DNA of 32,637 nucleotides, taken from Synechococcales cyanobacterium 340R_concoct_173_sub. Its GTDB lineage: Bacteria; Cyanobacteriota; Cyanobacteriia; Leptolyngbyales; Leptolyngbyaceae. The notes below the pieces were generated by a model. That model was given only the letters and a program-made list of their open reading frames with translations, had not been told where the DNA came from and searched no databases. Positions 1-6,734 of the stretch are shown piece after piece. Positions within the stretch are counted from its first letter, which is position 1. Each line of letters starts with the position of its first letter. The translations under genes were made by a program, and so were the position numbers. The stretch spans positions 1 through 32,637 of the forward strand of contig JANXNM010000777.1 in NCBI GenBank assembly GCA_025354065.1, written 5' to 3'.

Positions 1-61
1 ATACGGATTGCTTCGCACAACTGTTTGTCGTTGTCTGCAAATTTCCACGGAGGAAAATCTC

Positions 62-412
62 ATGTCTCACTTTAGCACTCTGCGCACTAAGGTTTCGGAC
101 GCTGAAATTCTCAAGAACTCTCTACGGGACTTGGGCATTACTACTAAGACTGAGGCGGATGTCCGGGGTTACAACGGTCAGAGCATACGCGCTGACATTG
201 TGGCAGTTCTCGAAGGCGAGTACGACCTAGGCTGGTCTCGGAACACAGATGGTTCGTTTGATCTCATCGCTGACCTGTGGGGCGTTGCGAAAAAGCACAA
301 CCAGACTGAGTTGATTAACTCCATCAATCAAAAGTACGCAGTTAATCGGACCTTAGCAGACGTTAAGCGTCCTGGTTTGAGCAATGCCAATGTTAAGTTG
401 GTTCTGCAATAA
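62..412 (+). CDS. ycf35: Ycf35 family protein (DUF1257)
   Basis: A 116-residue protein opening MSHFSTLRTKV, the characteristic start of the Ycf35/DUF1257 family of cyanobacteria and red-lineage plastids, whose biochemical role is not settled. The family pattern of a conserved small domain with central 'DIVAVLEGEYDLGW' and 'FDLIADLWGV' segments is visible, and the length is normal for the family. An in-frame upstream codon would add 18 residues, but the ATG at 62 is preferred because GGAGG lies eight bases before it and the family begins with MSHFST. The gene is followed by a strong hairpin terminator and so looks monocistronic. Family assignment is by sequence recognition; function is unknown. 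Confidence 0.9.
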   Translation: MSHFSTLRTKVSDAEILKNSLRDLGITTKTEADVRGYNGQSIRADIVAVLEGEYDLGWSRNTDGSFDLIADLWGVAKKHNQTELINSINQKYAVNRTLADVKRPGLSNANVKLVLQ

Positions 413-440
413 TCCCATTCTCTGCGCGTTCCCAAGCTAA

Positions 441-477
441 ACGGGCGGGTTACTTTCGGGTAGCCTGCCCGTTTTTT
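441..477 (+). terminator. Rho-independent terminator of ycf35
   Basis: A GC-rich inverted repeat pairs ACGGGC with GCCCGT and, inside it, GGTTAC with GTAGCC (one G-U pair). A run of six T follows directly. It lies 29 bases after the ycf35 stop codon and separates it from the next gene. This is the clearest intrinsic terminator in the window. Confidence 0.85.
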
Positions 478-526
478 AGGTAAAGGGGAGATAATAGGCT
501 GAGAGCGGTATTGAAAGGAGTGCGGG

Positions 527-1372
527 ATGGGACGTTGGGAGTTAGAAGTCATACATCAGGTAGGCGATCGGGTCCGGATCTGTGGCATTGAGGCAAAACG
601 TCTTGCACGATCGGGGTTCCAGGTGTACGAGAAAGCGGCTAATGATTACGTGACAGATGTCGATCGGGCCTTGGATGCCTACCTCAGCAAAGAATTTATA
701 GCCCTGTTTCCCGACGACGGATTAGTGACCGAAGAAAATAGCGCATCACTATTAAATTTTTGGCAACCCTATCCAAGGTTGTGGTGTATTGATCCCCTTG
801 ACGGGACTCAAGACTTTATTAATGGGGATCCTGATTATTCCGTGATGGTAGGAGCCATGGAAAAGCAACAGCCGATCGCGGGCTGGATTTATGCGCCAGA
901 GTATGAAATATTATATTACGGTGGGCGAGAATTGGGACTTTGGCAATCTCAAGGCGGCGAAGCACCGCGAATTTTACATCCCAATTATTTGGATTATGAT
1001 CCTACTTTTATTATGGGATATAAAGATTTTCAACGCTTTGGGTCAGCATTTCAAAGTGCCATCCCCACTCTGAAGGTTGAAGAGCGAGCGGGCAGTTTTG
1101 GTTTAAAAGTTCTGGAAGTCTTAAGGGGGAATGCTGGACTTTATGTTTATCTTAATCAACGGGTCAAAGTATGGGATACTGTTGCACCATTGGCGATCGC
1201 CCGGACTGCTGGACTGATGTGTTGTGATTTAAAAGGTCAAGACTTGCATTACACTAGAGATAGTCTTGATTTTGAAAGCCTTGCTCATCGGCAAGCGATC
1301 GTGATTGGCTGGCAGCCCCTAGTCGAGACATGGTTACCGAAAATTCAGGAAATAGTCAAGAAAATTACCTAA
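527..1372 (+). CDS. Inositol monophosphatase family protein, probably CysQ-like 3'(2'),5'-bisphosphate nucleotidase
   Basis: A 281-residue member of the Mg-dependent, lithium-sensitive phosphatase superfamily. The metal-binding set is visible: D44-V-D46, E69-E70 after 'GLVTE', the signature D89-P-L-D92-G-T with following QDF, and W216-D217 near the C-terminus. The 'DGTQDF' form, with Q where inositol monophosphatases usually have T-x-N, and the 'TDVDRALDAYL' segment fit CysQ-type enzymes. These remove a phosphate from 3'-phosphoadenosine 5'-phosphate left by sulfate assimilation. The start is well placed, with AAGGAG upstream. Superfamily membership is firm; the exact substrate (PAP, inositol phosphate or fructose bisphosphate) cannot be read from sequence. 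Confidence 0.82.
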   Translation: MGRWELEVIHQVGDRVRICGIEAKRLARSGFQVYEKAANDYVTDVDRALDAYLSKEFIALFPDDGLVTEENSASLLNFWQPYPRLWCIDPLDGTQDFINGDPDYSVMVGAMEKQQPIAGWIYAPEYEILYYGGRELGLWQSQGGEAPRILHPNYLDYDPTFIMGYKDFQRFGSAFQSAIPTLKVEERAGSFGLKVLEVLRGNAGLYVYLNQRVKVWDTVAPLAIARTAGLMCCDLKGQDLHYTRDSLDFESLAHRQAIVIGWQPLVETWLPKIQEIVKKIT

Positions 1373-1441
1373 AGATGCAACTCTTGACTAGAAGAGCGGG
1401 CACAATGGGAATACCATACTCTTTCGCGCATCGTCGCATCC

Positions 1442-2137
1442 ATGCAAACCGAAGTTGTCAGTGAATTGTTCCCGCTACTTGCTGCTGCCAACCCTGAAAC
1501 CTTGGATTGGTTAATGTCAGTGGCCGTTGAACACGAATATCCCGCCGGACGCGCTGTTTTAATGGAAGATGCGTGGGGGAATGCTGTGTATTTCGTCACC
1601 TCGGGCTGGGTCAAGGTTCGTCGCCATTCCGGCAATGCAGAGGATGCCGCCACCCTGGCCATTCTAGGAAAAGGTGATTTCTTTGGTGAAATGGCGGTCC
1701 TAGATGAATCGCCTCGATCGACTGATGTGATTGCGTTAAGCTCCGTTAAACTGTTGAGCATTGCCGCTGGGCGTTTTGTTCAGACATTATTCAAAGATCC
1801 CCAGCTTCACCATCGAATGTTGCAACTTATGGTCCGGCGACTGCGGCAGACTAATTTGCGCTTTCAATTGCGGGATCAAGTGCCAGCCATTAAACTGATT
1901 CACACCTTAGTGGCGTTGGCGGATGCCTATGGTGAAAAAGTGGTCGCAGGGGTTGAAATTTTTAATCTTTCGCCAAAAGACTTGGCCGATATTTCTGATA
2001 TTTCGCCTGAAGAAGCTTCTAAAATTTTGTCGAAACTACAGGAAAAGGGCTGGGTCTTAACTAAACCCGATCGTCAGGTGATGCGGCTTCCGAATCTGCT
2101 TCAAATGAATCAACTGCTGAATCGATCGGCTAGCTAG
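1442..2137 (+). CDS. Crp/Fnr family transcriptional regulator
   Basis: A 231-residue protein with the Crp/Fnr layout. It has an N-terminal cyclic-nucleotide-binding-type beta barrel (about residues 10-120) containing the phosphate-binding-cassette-like segment 'FFGEMAVLDESPRSTDV', a dimerisation helix (about 120-145), and a C-terminal winged helix-turn-helix (about 170-220) including 'LSPKDLADISDISPEEASKIL'. The FGE and R-S residues typical of the cassette are present, so a cyclic nucleotide or similar ligand is possible. No Fnr-type cysteine cluster is seen at the N-terminus. It sits 69 bases after the CysQ-like gene and just before the M61 peptidase, on the same strand. The regulated genes cannot be told from the sequence. 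Confidence 0.88.
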   Translation: MQTEVVSELFPLLAAANPETLDWLMSVAVEHEYPAGRAVLMEDAWGNAVYFVTSGWVKVRRHSGNAEDAATLAILGKGDFFGEMAVLDESPRSTDVIALSSVKLLSIAAGRFVQTLFKDPQLHHRMLQLMVRRLRQTNLRFQLRDQVPAIKLIHTLVALADAYGEKVVAGVEIFNLSPKDLADISDISPEEASKILSKLQEKGWVLTKPDRQVMRLPNLLQMNQLLNRSAS

Positions 2138-2203
2138 CGAAAACCTTTGTCAGATGCTTCGGGACTACGGCATGATAGAAGGATATTCTTTCTTACATTT
2201 TCC

Positions 2204-3991
2204 ATGGTTTTAGCTGTCGCATCTCCAACAATTCAGTACCGCGTCTCGATGCCCCAACCCACTAACCATCGCTTTGAAATCGAAGCTGAGGTTAACGGTG
2301 AGTTGGGGTATTGTTTTGAGCTGAAGATGGCAGTCTGGACTCCAGGTTCGTACTTGGTGCGGGAGTATTCACGGCATATTCAGGATTTTGCGGTGCGAGA
2401 TGCGCATGGGACGTCTGTGACCTGGAAGAAAATTGCAAAGAATCACTGGAGATTGGATACTCAAAATGTTCAGTCTCCGATCGTATTTTCCTACAGCCTT
2501 TACGCTAATGAACTGACGGTTCGCACCAACCACCTCGATCGGACCCACGGCTATTTCAATGGAGCCTCGACTTTTCTTTATATTCCTGGACAAGAAAGCG
2601 CACCGATCGATGTGACTGTTGTTTTGCCTAATATTTTGTCTGAAAAAAAATGGACGATCGCCACGGCACTTCCGGAAATTAGCCCAAATACTTTTCGGGC
2701 CAAAAATTTCGATACCTTAGTAGACAGTCCCTTTGAGATTGGATTGCACAGTAAATTTGAATTTGAGGTGTTGGGGAAGCCCCATGAATGGGTGATTTGG
2801 GGGAAGGGAAATGTAGATCCAACCCAGCTTATTCTTGATACTCAAAAAATTATTGAAACCGAGGCCAAACTCTTCGGTGGATTGCCCTACGATCGTTATC
2901 TTTTCCTGCTGCATTTGAGCAACGGCTACGGCGGACTGGAGCATCGAGATTCTTGTTCGCTAGTCTTCTCTAGAAATGGATTTAGAAAGCGGGAAAGTTA
3001 TGAAGATTTTCTAACTCTCGTGGCCCACGAATTTTTTCATCTTTGGAATATCAAACGCATTCGGCCTAAAGCGCTCGAAACCTTTGATTACGACGGCGAA
3101 AACTACACCCCTTCTCTTTGGTTTTCTGAAGGAGCGACTAGCTTTTATGACAACCTGATTCCACTGCGGGCTGGGCTGTATGACGCGAAGACCTATTTGA
3201 AAAATATGAGTAAAAGCATCACTCGCTATCTCACAACCCCAGGGCGATCGGTGCAGCCTTTGAGTGAGTCGAGTTTTGATGCGTGGATTAAGCTCTATCG
3301 CCCGGATTCCAACACGCCAAATTCGCAGATGTCCTACTATCTCAAAGGTGAAATGGTGACATTCTTGTTGGATTTAGCTCTGCGCCGACGGCATGAAAAT
3401 ACTCGATCGTTTGATGATGTAATGCGAAAACTTTGGACCGAATTTGGTCAAAGCGCGGATGGGGAAATTGGATTTACGCCGGGGGATTTAAAACGGACGA
3501 TCGAATCCGTTGCTGAATTCGATCTCACATCGTTTTTTGGCAAATATCTCGATGGTCTTGTTGATCTTCCGTTTCAAGCGGCTCTGGCTGATTTCGGACT
3601 AACCCTCGACTCGAACCTATCGCAAAAACTTCCGCCCCTCCATGGCGCACGGATTGTCCTAGAAAACGGCAAAACTCTGATCAAATATGTGGCCTCAAAG
3701 TCTCCAGCCGAACAAGCTGGACTGAATGCCGGGGATGAACTGGTGGCGATCGATGGGTTGCGAATTAATCCTGATTTGCTGAACGATCGGCTTCAGGCCT
3801 CCCAAGCTGGAGATACCTTAGAAATTAGCTTCTTCCACCAAGATGAGCTGCTTCAGACTATATTAACTCTGGGTGAGCCTGAAGCGACTCAGTATACTAT
3901 TGTCCCCCTCAAAGATCCGACTGAAGCTCAAAAGAAACGATTTCACAACTGGCTGGGAATCCCGTTAGACGAATTAAAATGTCGATCGTAA
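2204..3991 (+). CDS. M61 family aminopeptidase with C-terminal PDZ domain
   Basis: A zinc metallopeptidase of the M61 (glycyl aminopeptidase) family, 595 residues from the ATG used here. The gluzincin signature is clear: a GGLEH substrate-binding motif at about residues 243-247, HEFFH at 275-279 (zinc ligands and catalytic Glu) and the third ligand Glu in WFSEG at about 309. An N-terminal beta domain ('YRVSMPQPTNHRFEIEAEV', 'WTPGSYLVREY') precedes it, and a PDZ domain ('ASKSPAEQAGLNAGDELVAIDG') lies near residue 510. A TTG at 2147 would add 19 residues with no visible ribosome site; homologues begin near the ATG, so 2204 is preferred, though AGAAGGA is rather far upstream. No signal peptide, so probably cytoplasmic. 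A decayed copy of its C-terminus lies near 5,300. Confidence 0.88.
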   Translation: MVLAVASPTIQYRVSMPQPTNHRFEIEAEVNGELGYCFELKMAVWTPGSYLVREYSRHIQDFAVRDAHGTSVTWKKIAKNHWRLDTQNVQSPIVFSYSLYANELTVRTNHLDRTHGYFNGASTFLYIPGQESAPIDVTVVLPNILSEKKWTIATALPEISPNTFRAKNFDTLVDSPFEIGLHSKFEFEVLGKPHEWVIWGKGNVDPTQLILDTQKIIETEAKLFGGLPYDRYLFLLHLSNGYGGLEHRDSCSLVFSRNGFRKRESYEDFLTLVAHEFFHLWNIKRIRPKALETFDYDGENYTPSLWFSEGATSFYDNLIPLRAGLYDAKTYLKNMSKSITRYLTTPGRSVQPLSESSFDAWIKLYRPDSNTPNSQMSYYLKGEMVTFLLDLALRRRHENTRSFDDVMRKLWTEFGQSADGEIGFTPGDLKRTIESVAEFDLTSFFGKYLDGLVDLPFQAALADFGLTLDSNLSQKLPPLHGARIVLENGKTLIKYVASKSPAEQAGLNAGDELVAIDGLRINPDLLNDRLQASQAGDTLEISFFHQDELLQTILTLGEPEATQYTIVPLKDPTEAQKKRFHNWLGIPLDELKCRS

Positions 3992-4050
3992 TAGGATTTT
4001 ATTGATGTCTCTTCTGGCTACCAGAATTTGCGGGGAACAGTTTGGCGTCC

Positions 4051-4392
4051 TCATAGATTTATCTTTAATTCCTGCAAGGGGTTGATTAAGGGAGGGAGGT
4101 TGTTTTGAATAGTTGACCAGGTAATTCGTAGATTTACTTGAAAATATTCATGAGCCATGACATTCCTCATATCGCTCATTAGCCGCCAAGGAAGTTCAGG
4201 AACTAAAGCTTGAACCTCAGCCGGAATATTAGTCGCGGCTTCACCCATAATAATCAGGTCGTAAAGAACCGCTTTGAGGATAGTTTCATTCTCGCTAAAC
4301 TCCTGAAAATTCATGCCAGTCGTCCGCGTTTGAATACTTTCAATAGCGTTGAGAATATCTTGGATGCGCTCTTTAGCCGATCTAAAAGACAT
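4051..4392 (-). CDS. hepT: HepT-like ribonuclease toxin (DUF86/HEPN)
   Basis: A 113-residue all-helical HEPN protein. The RNase motif R-x4-H-x-Y is present as R76-NVMA-H81-E-Y83, followed by F, as in DUF86/HepT toxins. 'ILKAVLYDLIIMGEAATNIP' matches the conserved central helix of the family. In characterised pairs HepT is an RNase or tRNase silenced when its partner MntA attaches AMP units to the motif tyrosine. All catalytic residues are intact here, so the toxin may be functional. Its start overlaps the end of mntA by 11 bases, an arrangement that suggests coupled translation. It lies convergent to the M61 peptidase gene, 59 bases from its stop. Confidence 0.88.
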   Translation of the reverse strand: MSFRSAKERIQDILNAIESIQTRTTGMNFQEFSENETILKAVLYDLIIMGEAATNIPAEVQALVPELPWRLMSDMRNVMAHEYFQVNLRITWSTIQNNLPPLINPLQELKINL

Positions 4393-4672
4393 GAATGACT
4401 TCTTCTAAAATCGGTTGTCTAAGATGTTCTTTTAAGGCATCGACTGTACCGAGATCAACGGGGCATTGAAATAAATCTTCCAGATAGTGTTTGATTTGGA
4501 AGAACTCGAAGAAGCCAACAGATTCGTCTAGTTCAACTAAAATATCTACATCACTCTGAAGGTTTGCTTGATCACGGGCGACGGAGCCAAAAAGGTTAAG
4601 GGCATTGACCCCAAGTTTGCGTAGCTCTTGTTGATGGGATTGAACCAAATCAATTGCGTCTAGCCTTTTCAT
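4382..4672 (-). CDS. mntA: MntA-like nucleotidyltransferase antitoxin
   Basis: A 96-residue minimal nucleotidyltransferase. The family motif G29-S30-x10-D41-x-D43 is intact ('LFGSVARDQANLQSDVDIL'), so ATP binding and AMP transfer are likely retained. In studied HepT-MntA systems this enzyme oligo-AMPylates the tyrosine of the HepT RNase motif and so neutralises the toxin. The gene precedes hepT and overlaps it by 11 bases, making a two-gene unit of about 620 bases. Such modules are frequent in cyanobacteria, often mobile and often present in several copies. Family and partner are certain at motif level; activity is inferred. Confidence 0.88.
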   Translation of the reverse strand: MKRLDAIDLVQSHQQELRKLGVNALNLFGSVARDQANLQSDVDILVELDESVGFFEFFQIKHYLEDLFQCPVDLGTVDALKEHLRQPILEEVIHVF

Positions 4673-4825
4673 GCTGTTACTTTGTGATTTTCAACGTTCA
4701 CAGGTCTCGGCCCATAGGATATTTTATGTCGTAGTTGATGAGGTCGTCGTGTTTTTGTCTGTAAAGCTGAAACAGAGTTCACACCAATCGAAAATTTTTA
4801 TCAGCATTTAATTCTAGGAGTTCCA

Positions 4826-5225
4826 ATACGCTACGCCCGTTTTATCCCGATCGCCGCTGCAACTACCCTTAGCCTAATCGCTGGTTCTGCTGCCGCATTA
4901 ATGCCCAGCGATGCAGCCTATGAATACTATGAAAGAAAAATACAGCTTAGAATTACAGACCGATCGCAGTAGTTGTGGCTATTCGATCGATCCGAATAAC
5001 GTGAAAATTAGCGATGATCGCCGCGCGACGACCGTGACTGTGACCCGTAGTAATCGTGGTGGCACGGGCTGCTATGGTATCCGCTATTTTATGTTGATGG
5101 ATGTGAATTGTGACAAACAGACGGGACAATTTTTACAGCTTAAAGGCTTCGGACGATCTGCCCAATGGCAGGGTATGGAAATGAATAAGGATGCTGTGAA
5201 TATTGTTTGTCAGCTACCCAATTAA
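4826..5225 (+). pseudogene. Frame-broken gene for a small secreted cysteine-containing protein
   Basis: Two reading frames together look like one exported protein. In the frame of 4826, codons read 'IRYARFIPIAAATTLSLIAG', then 'SAAALMPSDAAYEYYERK', a convincing signal peptide with an Ala-rich cleavage region. The frame then ends at a stop near 4974. The frame of 4911 continues from the same place as '.KYSLELQTDRSSCGYSID' through four Cys-containing segments to the stop at 5225. Dropping one A from the A5 run at 4936-4940 joins them. In addition the expected start codon, six bases after AGGAG at 4816-4820, is ATA, with no ATG, GTG or TTG in that frame back to the preceding TGA. Two lesions suggest a dead gene. 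Alternatively the 104-residue ORF from the ATG at 4911 is made as a cytoplasmic product. Family not recognised. Confidence 0.6.
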
Positions 5226-5240
5226 CTCGTTGCTGTTACG

Positions 5241-5360
5241 GTTGACCAGCAAAGCAAAATCTCGATTTTTAAGATTAGAATCGCTGATCTTGAGTGAATC
5301 GGTGCCACACAACATACGATCGCGCCCCTAAAGGATCCCACGGAGGTAAAACGATGTTAA
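5241..5360 (+). pseudogene. Decayed remnant of an M61 peptidase C-terminus
   Basis: Codons in the frame ending at the TAA at 5358 read 'ATQHTIAPLKDPTEV' then KRC and stop. The intact M61 peptidase (ending at 3991) has 'ATQYTIVPLKDPTEA' at the matching place near its C-terminus, so 12 of the 14 residues through DPTE are identical. Upstream, 'SKISIF' resembles 'LEISFF' of the intact protein, but the spacing is five residues shorter and an in-frame TGA at 5295 interrupts it. The rest of the peptidase is absent. This is read directly from the sequence; that it is a relic of duplication, or of recombination with a related gene, is inference. It abuts and slightly overlaps the end of the convergent gene on the other strand. 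Confidence 0.6.
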
Positions 5361-5992
5361 GACGACGATGCTGCGATCGGGCATTCCAAAATTCCAACTA
5401 ACACCTGTAACAAATCCCTTAAATCAGTTGGAATTCGGAATAGGTTTAAGTCTTGGGTAATGGTTTGCGTCTTGGTATCTAGCATCGCAAATTGCCAAAT
5501 GTTTCCTAGAGAGACGGCACCATAGAACTTCGACTGGTCGGTCATCCCTATTTTTTCGATCGCAATTAACTCTACTGCCAACTGTGTAAATCCTCGTTGT
5601 AAATCTGCGTTTTTGGCCTCAATCACGATCAAAGTTGAAGCGGTCTGAAGTAAATAGTCCAATTCTCCTTTCAATTGATCATTGACGTTTACACAATAGG
5701 AGACTTTTGTTTTTGCCTGAGTGTGGTGAATGAGTTCTATCAATACCGGAGCAATCAAAAATTCTCGACGGGCCATTTCGCTAGTCAAACTGACATAGGG
5801 TAAGCTATCTTCTAAGCGCGATCGGAGTTCTTCAATTCCACTTAATACCCGTCCCGCTTGCGGTAAATCCATGGCCGTTGCCTGATACTCGTAACCGAAA
5901 TAACTCAAAATTTCATCGGGTTCAATGTTGAGTTTAAAATAGTCCGCAAAGGTATAAGACTGATCTGATGCGATCGCAGGAAGTTTTGCCAT
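5357..5992 (-). CDS. PD-(D/E)XK nuclease-like protein of unknown function
   Basis: A 211-residue protein from the ATG used here. An upstream start would add 23 residues overlapping the divergent nusB, and is not favoured. The centre carries 'GELDYLLQ...LIVIEAKNADLQRG', which matches the D-(x)n-E-x-K core of PD-(D/E)XK nucleases, with E-A-K as the metal site. The preceding 'REFLIAPVLIEL' helix and the following 'FTQLAVELIAI' helix are also typical of this fold. Such proteins are common in cyanobacteria as stand-alone genes with no known role. No methyltransferase or specificity subunit lies nearby, so a restriction system is not supported. It is divergent from nusB, sharing a 67-base upstream region. 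Confidence 0.65.
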   Translation of the reverse strand: MAKLPAIASDQSYTFADYFKLNIEPDEILSYFGYEYQATAMDLPQAGRVLSGIEELRSRLEDSLPYVSLTSEMARREFLIAPVLIELIHHTQAKTKVSYCVNVNDQLKGELDYLLQTASTLIVIEAKNADLQRGFTQLAVELIAIEKIGMTDQSKFYGAVSLGNIWQFAMLDTKTQTITQDLNLFRIPTDLRDLLQVLVGILECPIAASSS

Positions 5993-6059
5993 GATAACCT
6001 CAATCCAAAATAGTATAAGATAATCAAGCTCAATTTTGTGCCTCCGCGCCTCCTGTCCC

Positions 6060-6734
6060 ATGCAAGCCCGACGAATCGCCCGTGAACTTGCGCTCCTCAG
6101 CCTGAGTCAACTCCCTTCAAAACCCGAAAAACTCAACGCGCAAGAGCTACAGGACATCGTACTGGCTGCCATTCGGACTCTTGCGTCAGAAGCCCGCGAA
6201 ACTATTGAATCAGCCTCTGCTGAGCTTCAGCGTAGTAATGCCCAAATTCTTGACAGTGAGACCCGTGCCGAAGACGTTGAGCGGGCGAAAGTTATGCTGA
6301 ATGAGGCGATTAAGCTCACTCAAAAAGCGATTAATCGTTTGGGACATTGTTTCGAGATCCCCGAGTTTCTTCAACTGGCCAATCAAAGCGAAGTCCGTAG
6401 CTATACGCTGGAAATCGTGGCGCGGTTCGTCAAAGACAATAAAGATATTGACCAAATTATTAGTAATGCCTTGGTGGATTGGCAACTGAATCGACTGGCT
6501 GCGATCGATCGGGACATTCTCCGAATCGCGGTTGTCGAAATGGGTCGTCTAGGCACTCCTCCTGAAGTTGCAATTAATGAAGCCGTTGAACTAGCAAAGC
6601 GTTACAGTGAAGAGGATGGGCATCGGTTTATCAATGCCGTATTGAAACGGACCTTTGATCAACTGGGCTTAAAACGATCGAATCGAGGCGGAAAAGCCGT
6701 GAAGGAAGAAGGAGTAAAAGAGAATGACATTTAA
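6060..6734 (+). CDS. nusB: Transcription antitermination protein NusB
   Basis: A 224-residue NusB starting 'MQARRIARELALLSLSQL', the usual beginning of the cyanobacterial protein. The RNA-binding and NusE-binding helical core is visible in the C-terminal half: 'ALVDWQLNRLAAIDRDILRIAVVEM' split by family motifs, then 'PPEVAINEAVELAKRYS' and 'FINAVLKR'. It is longer than the roughly 140-residue enterobacterial protein because of an inserted helical segment (about residues 40-110), as in cyanobacterial homologues. NusB with NusE binds boxA and supports rRNA antitermination. Its last 11 bases overlap the start of ftsY, implying co-translation. An earlier in-frame codon at 6036 is not favoured because the family starts at this ATG. 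Confidence 0.93.
   Translation: MQARRIARELALLSLSQLPSKPEKLNAQELQDIVLAAIRTLASEARETIESASAELQRSNAQILDSETRAEDVERAKVMLNEAIKLTQKAINRLGHCFEIPEFLQLANQSEVRSYTLEIVARFVKDNKDIDQIISNALVDWQLNRLAAIDRDILRIAVVEMGRLGTPPEVAINEAVELAKRYSEEDGHRFINAVLKRTFDQLGLKRSNRGGKAVKEEGVKENDI

Noticed and set aside
2147..2203. TTG start for the M61 peptidase giving 19 more residues
   Set aside because: No ribosome site, and the added residues do not resemble the family N-terminus, which begins near the ATG at 2204.
5357..5992. Restriction-modification system suggested by the nuclease-like motif
   Set aside because: No methyltransferase or specificity gene lies nearby. Stand-alone PD-(D/E)XK proteins are common in cyanobacteria.
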